Positions 1 through 4,592 of a stretch of 9,798 nucleotides of DNA are shown piece by piece. The translations under genes were made by a program, and so were the position numbers. Below the pieces are notes generated by a model. It had not been told where the DNA came from. It did no database searches and saw only the letters and a program-made list of their open reading frames with translations. This DNA is from an uncultured Clostridia bacterium. GTDB lineage: Bacteria > Bacillota > Clostridia > Christensenellales > UBA1242. The stretch spans positions 1 through 9,798 of the forward strand of contig CAKVMF010000026.1 of NCBI GenBank assembly GCA_934771675.1, given 5' to 3'. Each line of letters opens with the position of its first letter. The first letter of the stretch is position 1.

Positions 1-504
1 AATGGGGTGGCTAAAAATTGTTTAATTATATCACCACCAGGAGCAGGTAAAACGACTCTCGTTAGAGATATTGCACTGAAGCTATCAAATGAAAAAAATA
101 TCCAAAACATTTTGATTGTTGATGAACGATATGAAATAGCAGGAGCAGGAAAGGCAATGATGGATGTTGGTTACTACTCGGATGTGATTTCAGGTTCGAC
201 AAAAAAATTTGCTTTTGATGAAGCATTAAAAACAATGGCACCATCAACAATCATAACTGATGAAATTTCAAATGAAGAAGATTTAATTTCAATCAAACAG
301 GCTATAAAGTCTGGAGTGAGTGTAATTGCAACAGCTCACGCAGGATCACTTGAAGACTTGAAAAATAAAAGGTATTTTGAATCTGTTTTAAATCAAAGAT
401 ATTTTGACAGAATTATTGTGCTTTCAAAACGAAATGGAGTTGGAACGATTGACGGTGTATATGATGAAAATTTGAGATGCATCTATATTCCATATATGCT
501 ATGA
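1..504 (+). CDS. spoIIIAA: SpoIIIAA, stage III sporulation ATPase (5' partial)
   Basis: This is the C-terminal part of the secretion-type ATPase of the SpoIIIA-SpoIIQ channel, acting on the mother-cell side of the forespore membrane. The reading frame is open to base 1, so 167 residues are visible against about 300 in the family; roughly the first 130-150 residues lie outside. The GTG at base 7 should not be taken as the true start, because the ATP-binding site begins almost at once. Visible motifs are a Walker A loop (SPPGAGKTT, near visible residues 11-19), the family VDER box followed by EIAG, a Walker B-like stretch ending in TDEI, and a TAHAGS segment matching the T-H-G-S region of the family. 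The TGA stop overlaps the spoIIIAB ATG (ATGA), which implies translational coupling. The identification rests on motifs plus the following AB-AH genes. Confidence 0.93.
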   Translation, partial: NGVAKNCLIISPPGAGKTTLVRDIALKLSNEKNIQNILIVDERYEIAGAGKAMMDVGYYSDVISGSTKKFAFDEALKTMAPSTIITDEISNEEDLISIKQAIKSGVSVIATAHAGSLEDLKNKRYFESVLNQRYFDRIIVLSKRNGVGTIDGVYDENLRCIYIPYML

Positions 505-986
505 AAATTTTTCTTGAAATCTGTATTATATTGTTCTTTGGTTCAGCAGGATACTTTTATAAGAATAAGTATAAAGAAAGTTTAAAAACGTTAAACATGC
601 TGCATGAGTTTGCGTGTTTATATGATTCAAATATATCATTATTCAAAAATGATCTTCAAGAAATTATTAATAATTATATAATTACGCATAAAAATAAAAA
701 CGCAAATTATTGTAAATTTATTTTAAAGAATGATAATATCTATCAATTTAATATGGAATTTTTAAAAAATAAAATTATTGATAAAAACACTTTTAATGTG
801 ATTCAGAGATATTTGATTGAGATTGGAAAATCTGAATATGAATATGAAAAAGAAAAAAATAGAAAATTCGAACAATTTTTGACAACCAAAATTATTGAAG
901 AAAACAAGCTTGAAAAAGAAAAAGGTGGGCTTGGATTTAAGTTAATGCTTGCGCTCGGTGCGGTTGTTGCAATTGTTATATGGTGA
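501..986 (+). CDS. spoIIIAB: SpoIIIAB, stage III sporulation membrane protein
   Basis: This is a 161-residue protein, close to the roughly 170 of the family. It has one hydrophobic segment at the N terminus (about residues 3-18), a long charged helical middle and a second hydrophobic segment at the very end after a GGLGFK motif (about residues 143-161). That layout is typical of SpoIIIAB, whose family resembles a type II secretion GspF-like helical domain and is thought to anchor the AA ATPase. The ATG at 501 was chosen over an in-frame ATG at 477 because it makes a 4-base ATGA overlap with spoIIIAA and puts the hydrophobic helix at the N terminus. No Shine-Dalgarno sequence is visible, so translation probably depends on coupling. 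The middle is unusually rich in Asn, Lys and Ile, so conservation with other SpoIIIAB proteins is weak there. Confidence 0.88.
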   Translation: MKIFLEICIILFFGSAGYFYKNKYKESLKTLNMLHEFACLYDSNISLFKNDLQEIINNYIITHKNKNANYCKFILKNDNIYQFNMEFLKNKIIDKNTFNVIQRYLIEIGKSEYEYEKEKNRKFEQFLTTKIIEENKLEKEKGGLGFKLMLALGAVVAIVIW

Positions 987-990
987 TGAT

Positions 991-1188
991 ATGGATGTAA
1001 CGGTTCTTTTTAAAATTGGTGCAATTGGAATTTTAACTTGTGTTATATGTCAATTGTTTCAGCATCAGGGGCGCAGTGATCTTTCAACCTTGACTGGACT
1101 TGCTGGCCTTGTTATGGTTTTGGTTATAGTTCTTGGCATGATAAGTGATTTGTTTGGAACAATAAAACAACTATTTAATCTATATTAA
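991..1188 (+). CDS. spoIIIAC: SpoIIIAC, small two-helix sporulation membrane protein
   Basis: This 65-residue membrane protein matches the family length (68 in B. subtilis). It starts MDVTVLFKIGAIG, comparable to the family's VxxIFQIAGVG start. It has two hydrophobic helices (about residues 5-22 and 36-52) and ends with the recognisable DLFGTIKQLF segment (DLFKKIKxLF in relatives). The role is structural: a small membrane part of the SpoIIIA complex in the outer forespore membrane, paired with SpoIIIAD. The ATG at 991 was chosen because a GGTGAT sequence at 982-987 matches the distal part of the Shine-Dalgarno consensus AGGAGGTGAT and ends three bases before it. An upstream TTG at 949 would add a non-conserved extension inside spoIIIAB. 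The stop codon begins the first copy of the 36-base intergenic repeat. Confidence 0.93.
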   Translation: MDVTVLFKIGAIGILTCVICQLFQHQGRSDLSTLTGLAGLVMVLVIVLGMISDLFGTIKQLFNLY

Positions 1189-1221
1189 AAACGCAAAAAA
1201 TGTGCAATTTGGGTAAAAAAT
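1186..1221 (+). repeat. 36-base intergenic repeat, copy 1 (spoIIIAC/AD gap)
   Basis: The sequence begins with the spoIIIAC TAA stop and ends on the first two bases of the spoIIIAD start codon. It aligns without gaps to 2913-2948, with 30 of 36 bases identical, including the first 14 (TAAAAACGCAAAAA) and a TAAAAAAT end. It fills the whole spacer. It is A-rich and shows no convincing hairpin. The function is unknown; a translation leader, an RNA-processing site or remains of a duplication are possible. Confidence 0.6.
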
Positions 1222-1603
1222 GATATTAAAAGTGCTTTGTATAGCTATAATTTCTATATTTTTGTCATCAATGCTAAAACAAACAAAACCTGAATTTTCA
1301 ACAATAATTAATGTTTGTGGCGGTGTGCTTATTTTTGTTTTGTGTATTGATGAGTTAACAAAAATCATTAGTTATTTTGCTGAAATTTATGCTCTTACAA
1401 ATGTTGGTTTTGATTTTTTTCCTGTTGTTATGAAGATTATTGGTGTGGGGTATGTTACAGAATTTGCATCTGACATTGCTGAAGATTTTGGAAATCAAGT
1501 TATATCATCAAAAGTCTTGCTTGGGGGTAAGCTTGCAATATGTTCTTTAACACTTCCAATTATAAAAAAGTTGTTGTCTTTGTTGTTATCATTTTTGTCT
1601 TGA
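1220..1603 (+). CDS. spoIIIAD: SpoIIIAD, sporulation membrane protein
   Basis: This 127-residue polytopic membrane protein is close to the family's usual 130 or so. Family hallmarks are the early KQTKPEF segment after the first helix (KEQKPTF in B. subtilis), the central MKIIGVGYVTEFASD segment (LKIIGIAYIAEFGAQ) and the following ISSKVLLGGKL (IASKIELAGKI). Three to four hydrophobic helices are visible. It acts in the outer forespore membrane with SpoIIIAC and AE. The ATG at 1220 lies at the end of a 36-base intergenic repeat. The only Shine-Dalgarno-like feature is GGGT at 1211-1214, which is weak. The 3' end overlaps the start of spoIIIAE by 64 bases in another frame, and the hydrophobic C-terminal helix is coded there. 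Confidence 0.94.
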   Translation: MILKVLCIAIISIFLSSMLKQTKPEFSTIINVCGGVLIFVLCIDELTKIISYFAEIYALTNVGFDFFPVVMKIIGVGYVTEFASDIAEDFGNQVISSKVLLGGKLAICSLTLPIIKKLLSLLLSFLS

Positions 1604-2757
1604 TAGGTGGTTTGTTTGATTTTCGTGTAACAAAAGTTGCTCACGCTGAAAATGAAAATCAGCCGAGCGAAAATGTTGAAGCTGAACTTGGTGAGAAGAT
1701 TAATGAAATACTTAATGAAACAGACACAAGTGAACTTGATGATTTTTTAATAAATGATTTTGATTTTGAATTTTTTAATGCATTGAGTTTTAAAGACCTT
1801 GCTTTGAAAGTTTTGAAAGGTAATTTTTTTGAAGAATATGATTCATTGCTTTCTGAAATTGGGAACATCTTTAAAGAAAGTTTAAAACCGCTATTATCCT
1901 TATTTGTTAGTTTGTTGTCGCTTGTTATTCTTTTTGAATTGTTTTCAAATTTGTCAGCTGGCAAACACGATGATTTAAAAAAATCTATTAAAATTATTTT
2001 TTCACTTTTGACTGTTTTGATTTTGATTGTGATGCTTAAAGATATTTCAAAAATAATTGCAGAGTCAATTCAAAGACTATTTGATATATCAAGAATTTTG
2101 TTTCCAATTTTGCTTAGTATGATTTTGCTTTCTGGGTCTGCTGGATCGTATTCAATTTATTCAACTCTATCTATATTTTTGCTGAATACTGGAAGTTATA
2201 TTTTTGTTTATCTATTGCTGCCTCTATCTATTTCAATTTTGCTTTTAAGTGTTTTTGGAAGTGCTTTTGAAAGCTCAAAGTTTTCAAGAGTTATAGATAT
2301 TTTTAAATCAGTTTTCAAATATTCTATAATTATCTTTTTTGCTATTTTTGGTTTATTCTCTAGCGTTAATATGGTTACGGCGGGAATCAAAGATGGTGTC
2401 AGTTTGAAACTTACAAAATTTGCTATAAAAAATTATGTTCCTATTCTTGGTGGATATATTTCTGATGGATTCAATTTTGTTCATTCATGTTCGGTTTTGA
2501 TAAAAAATGCTTTTGGTGTTTGCGGAATAATGCTTTTGTTTTTTACTGTTCTTAAACCTATTATTGTTTACGTAATATACTTGTTATTTTTTAAAGTGTT
2601 GTCACTAATGGTTTTGTTTGTGGGTAACAATGAATATTCAGACATGTTTAACAATGTGTCAAAATGTATGTCGAACTTTATTACTGTTTTGGCGGGCTCA
2701 TTTATGGTGTTGTTTATTTATATCTATTTGTTGATTCTTTCGGTTTCGGTGGTTTGA
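1540..2757 (+). CDS. spoIIIAE: SpoIIIAE, polytopic sporulation membrane protein with signal peptide
   Basis: This 405-residue protein (399 in B. subtilis) is the large multi-spanning membrane component of the SpoIIIA channel. It begins with a signal peptide: lysines at residues 9-10, a Val/Ile/Phe-rich core, and an AHA cleavage-type site before ENE at about residue 37. An acidic extracytoplasmic region follows to about residue 108. Hydrophobic segments then lie near residues 112-135, 148-166, 184-240, 262-282, 318-355 and 383-405. The family core GIKDGVSLKLTKFAIKN followed by VPILGGYISD is clear. The ATG at 1540 lies 64 bases inside spoIIIAD. The next in-frame starts are TTG codons at 1600 and 1612, which would destroy the signal peptide, so the long overlap is preferred. 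GGGGG at 1523-1527 is a distant Shine-Dalgarno candidate. The TGA stop overlaps the spoIIIAF ATG by one base. Confidence 0.95.
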   Translation: MFFNTSNYKKVVVFVVIIFVLIGGLFDFRVTKVAHAENENQPSENVEAELGEKINEILNETDTSELDDFLINDFDFEFFNALSFKDLALKVLKGNFFEEYDSLLSEIGNIFKESLKPLLSLFVSLLSLVILFELFSNLSAGKHDDLKKSIKIIFSLLTVLILIVMLKDISKIIAESIQRLFDISRILFPILLSMILLSGSAGSYSIYSTLSIFLLNTGSYIFVYLLLPLSISILLLSVFGSAFESSKFSRVIDIFKSVFKYSIIIFFAIFGLFSSVNMVTAGIKDGVSLKLTKFAIKNYVPILGGYISDGFNFVHSCSVLIKNAFGVCGIMLLFFTVLKPIIVYVIYLLFFKVLSLMVLFVGNNEYSDMFNNVSKCMSNFITVLAGSFMVLFIYIYLLILSVSVV

Positions 2758-2915
2758 TGATTTATAAATTTGTTGTTTCATATTTAATTTTGGGGCTGCT
2801 GTTTGAGTTTTTTCAAATTCTCTTTCCAATAAAAAAGATGAGAGCAATGGTTCAATCATTTGTGTTGATTATATTTTTGTTTACTGTTGTTAAGATGATT
2901 TTGTTACTGATATAA
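2757..2915 (+). CDS. spoIIIAF: SpoIIIAF-like protein reduced to its two-helix membrane part
   Basis: This is a 52-residue membrane protein sitting exactly where spoIIIAF belongs. It has two hydrophobic helices (about residues 4-22 and 33-52) joined by a FPIKKMRAM segment. That corresponds to the N terminus of SpoIIIAF, where the linker reads LPxxxMxKYxKMVVSL. The usual protein is about 200 residues, and its remaining 150 form a soluble ring-building-type domain facing the intermembrane space. Here translation ends at a TAA right after the second helix and only 52 bases remain before the spoIIIAG ATG, so the soluble domain is absent and not merely frameshifted. The ATG overlaps the spoIIIAE TGA by one base (TGATG). 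Upstream in-frame starts would overlap spoIIIAE further without matching the family. Position and helix pattern make the identity likely; the sequence itself is too short to be decisive. Confidence 0.8.
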   Translation: MIYKFVVSYLILGLLFEFFQILFPIKKMRAMVQSFVLIIFLFTVVKMILLLI

Positions 2916-2948
2916 AAACGCAAAAAGTGTCAAAATTAGATAAAAAAT
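2913..2948 (+). repeat. 36-base intergenic repeat, copy 2 (spoIIIAF/AG gap)
   Basis: This is the second copy of the element at 1186-1221, and it again starts exactly at the stop codon of the upstream gene (spoIIIAF). The match is gapless, 30 of 36 bases. It ends 2 bases before the alternative TTG start and 20 bases before the ATG start of spoIIIAG. Low sequence complexity means some similarity is expected by chance, but the identical offset from two stop codons is not easily explained that way. Confidence 0.6.
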
Positions 2949-2967
2949 ATTGATTTTGTGGGTATTT

Positions 2968-3522
2968 ATGGAGAAAAATAATATTTTTAAAAAATTTTTC
3001 GATGGATCAAAAAAACTATTTAAGGCAAACAAAAAGCTGTTTATTGCATCAATAGTTTTGATTGTTATGGTTATATCAATTTTTGTTTCAACGTTTTTTT
3101 CTGGCTCAAAAAAGAAAGAGTCCGTGAAGCAAACTGAAACAAATGTTTCAATTTCAGATTATTCAAAAACCATTGAATCAAAACTCACCAGTATGATTTT
3201 GTCGGTTGAATCTGTTACAAAAGTTTCTGTTTTTGTTATGGTTGAAGCGTCTGCTGAAGTTAAGTATTTGACTGAAACTCAAACTCAAAAATCTACAAAT
3301 TCATCAGGAACAACAACGGAAACTATTTCGACAACCGTGGTGTTTGAAAAGAATGGGTCTGTTTCAACACCAGTTGTTGTTACAACCCTTATGCCAAAAG
3401 TTAGTGGAGTTATGATTGTTACAAACAAAATTTCACCATCGACAAAAGTTGGCATAATAAATGCTTTGTCGGTGGTTCTAAATATTGATTCATCATGCAT
3501 ATGTATTTTACAGGAAAACTAA
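2968..3522 (+). CDS. spoIIIAG: SpoIIIAG, ring-forming sporulation protein
   Basis: This 184-residue protein (229 in B. subtilis) forms a large ring between mother cell and forespore. It has a Lys-rich N terminus, one membrane helix (about residues 23-45) and a soluble ring-building domain. Matching family landmarks are DYSKTIESKLTSMI, then VTKVSVFVMVEAS, a Thr/Ser-rich insertion (about 100-125, where the family carries its beta-triangle), KNGSVSTPVVVTTLMPKVSGVMIV and a final amphipathic helix with a beta strand. The ATG at 2968 is preferred; an in-frame TTG at 2950 would add six residues and sits directly after the second intergenic repeat, so it cannot be excluded. No strong Shine-Dalgarno sequence precedes either. 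The C terminus carries a Cys-x-Cys at residues 177/179. The TAA stop overlaps the AAAGGAG of spoIIIAH. Confidence 0.93.
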   Translation: MEKNNIFKKFFDGSKKLFKANKKLFIASIVLIVMVISIFVSTFFSGSKKKESVKQTETNVSISDYSKTIESKLTSMILSVESVTKVSVFVMVEASAEVKYLTETQTQKSTNSSGTTTETISTTVVFEKNGSVSTPVVVTTLMPKVSGVMIVTNKISPSTKVGIINALSVVLNIDSSCICILQEN

Positions 3523-3527
3523 AGGAG
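3521..3527 (+). promoter_or_regulatory. Shine-Dalgarno for the upstream spoIIIAH start
   Basis: AAAGGAG lies 6 bases before the ATG at 3534 and overlaps the spoIIIAG stop codon, so translation of spoIIIAH may be coupled to spoIIIAG. It supports an 11-residue longer form of SpoIIIAH. Confidence 0.7.
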
Positions 3528-3533
3528 TGGGGT

Positions 3534-4034
3534 ATGAAGATTTTATTTTTCAAGGAGGGAAGCAAAATGCTTACAAAAAAGAAAAAAATATTTATAGTTG
3601 CAGGTATGGTTATGTTGCTTGTTGTTACTGGATGTTTGAATTTGTTTTTAAACAGAAAAACTGACAATATTCCAACAACAACTTATGAAAGTGCAAGTTT
3701 GCTAACTAGCTACAGATTGAGCAAACAAGAAGCGCGTGAAACAATGATGGGCAATTACCAAACAATGCTTGCATCGGCAAAAAATTCTGAACAAATTGCT
3801 GAAGCAAATGCAATGATTTCGGAACTTTCAGGACGTATTGAAAAAGAAACTGTTCTTGAAGGAATGATTATGGCATCAGGATACGAAGATGCTGTTGTTA
3901 CCAATGCTGATGGCAATTATTCAGTTATGGTTAAGTCTGATAATTTTACTGTTGATGATGCTTCAAAGATTTTGACAATTTTGGTTAGAGAAACTGGTGT
4001 TGAAGCAAAAAATGTTCGAATTTCTGCTGTTTAA
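3534..4034 (+). CDS. spoIIIAH: SpoIIIAH, partner of SpoIIQ in the feeding channel
   Basis: This mother-cell membrane protein has a YscJ-like ring-building domain that in the family binds forespore SpoIIQ across the intermembrane space. From the ATG at 3534 it is 166 residues; from the in-frame ATG at 3567 it is 155. Each start has its own good Shine-Dalgarno sequence. The second gives MLTKKKKIF, which resembles the B. subtilis start (MLKKQT), so it is probably the main one. Numbered from 3567, a membrane helix spans about 8-28 and includes VTGC at 20-23, a lipobox-like site. The domain follows: SYRLSKQEAR, then GMIMASGYEDAVVTNADGNY (Bacillus has TQGYEDALVNAEGD) and a final strand. B. subtilis SpoIIIAH is 218 residues; the difference lies in the linker between helix and domain, here only about 15-18 residues. 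It is the last gene of the operon. Confidence 0.94.
   Translation: MKILFFKEGSKMLTKKKKIFIVAGMVMLLVVTGCLNLFLNRKTDNIPTTTYESASLLTSYRLSKQEARETMMGNYQTMLASAKNSEQIAEANAMISELSGRIEKETVLEGMIMASGYEDAVVTNADGNYSVMVKSDNFTVDDASKILTILVRETGVEAKNVRISAV
3552..3559 (+). promoter_or_regulatory. Shine-Dalgarno for the internal spoIIIAH start
   Basis: AAGGAGGG lies 7 bases before the in-frame ATG at 3567 and is the best ribosome-binding sequence in the spoIIIA operon. It is itself translated as part of the 11-residue extension if the 3534 start is used. It supports the start that matches known SpoIIIAH proteins. Confidence 0.75.
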
Positions 4035-4074
4035 AATTTTAGCGAAACAAATAATATATTCTTTGTTTGAATTT

Positions 4075-4099
4075 AAAGGGGTTTAACAGCCTCTTTTTT
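4075..4099 (+). terminator. Probable intrinsic terminator of the spoIIIA operon
   Basis: AAAGGGG at 4075-4081 pairs with CCTCTTT at 4090-4096 (one G-U pair), with an 8-base loop and a run of six T at 4094-4099. It lies 40 bases after the spoIIIAH stop and ahead of a separate promoter, which fits the end of a sporulation operon. The stem is only 7 bp and partly shared with the T run, so strength is uncertain. Confidence 0.65.
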
Positions 4100-4130
4100 A
4101 ATGTTTGATAAAAATTTTCGCAAATTCAAA

Positions 4131-4159
4131 TTGATTTAATAATTTTTATATGTTATAAT
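4131..4159 (+). promoter_or_regulatory. Sigma-A type promoter of the asp23-recN operon
   Basis: TTGATT at 4131-4136 is a good -35 box, followed after exactly 17 bases by a perfect TATAAT at 4154-4159. The bases just before it give TGTTATAAT, an extended -10 element. Transcription would start near 4166, leaving a leader of about 20 bases before the ATG at 4187, with GGGAG at 4175-4179 as ribosome-binding site. This is a housekeeping promoter placed after the spoIIIA terminator, so the downstream genes can be expressed in growing cells. Confidence 0.8.
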
Positions 4160-4186
4160 TGCATTAGTTATATTGGGAGATTGTGT

Positions 4187-4579
4187 ATGGCAAAAAGATT
4201 AAGAGTTATTGAAATTGATGATGAGAAATCAAAAGATAATGTAACTTACAAAAAGAATGTTGTTATGAGCATCGTTTCACTTGCAACTCAAGAAATTAAC
4301 GGAATTGCTTCTATTAGCAGAAATTCGGTTTCAGCAGTGAAGAGTATGTTTAACAAAAATATCAATCGTGGCATTATTGTTGATTTTGATGAAAATGCTG
4401 TTTCAATAGAAGTTTTTGTTAATGTTATGTTTGGTTATTCTGTTAAAGATGTTGCTTTTAGAGTTCAAGAAAATATCAAGTCTAGCGTTGAATCAATGAC
4501 CGAATTTAAAGTTTCAAGTGTTAATGTTCATGTTATTGGAGTAACATTTAGCGATATTGATAGTGATTACGTAAGTTAA
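4187..4579 (+). CDS. Asp23/Gls24 family protein, YqhY-like
   Basis: This is a 130-residue protein of the Asp23/Gls24 (DUF322) family, with no signal peptide or membrane helix. Recognisable parts are YKKNVVMSIVSLATQEINGIASI (about residues 21-43), the strand RGIIVDFDENAVSIEVFVNVMFG (61-83), SVKDVAFRVQENIKSSVESMTEF (85-107) and the closing VSSVNVHVIGVTF. In Bacillus and Clostridia a member called YqhY sits just before nusB and is linked to control of acetyl-CoA carboxylase and lipid synthesis in B. subtilis. The same position here supports calling it YqhY-like, although the accBC genes that normally adjoin it are absent. The ATG at 4187 was chosen over TTG at 4181 because of the GGGAG spacing and the start MAKRL. 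It is the first gene of the housekeeping operon. Confidence 0.88.
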   Translation: MAKRLRVIEIDDEKSKDNVTYKKNVVMSIVSLATQEINGIASISRNSVSAVKSMFNKNINRGIIVDFDENAVSIEVFVNVMFGYSVKDVAFRVQENIKSSVESMTEFKVSSVNVHVIGVTFSDIDSDYVS

Positions 4580-4592
4580 AAGAGGGTTTGTT

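Noticed and set aside
7..504. GTG at base 7 as a true start giving a short 165-residue ATPase
   Set aside because: The frame is open to the window edge and the Walker A loop is too close to this codon; the gene is cut by the window.
693..722. Third copy of the intergenic repeat inside spoIIIAB (TAAAAACGCAAA core)
   Set aside because: The match stops after 12 bases and lies in coding sequence; it is best explained by A-rich codons for Lys and Asn.
3285..3667. Minus-strand open frames across spoIIIAG/AH and similar ones elsewhere (for example 1659-1964, 7011-7313, 8681-8980)
   Set aside because: They run opposite to well-identified genes, show no family features or ribosome sites, and reflect codon bias of the real genes.
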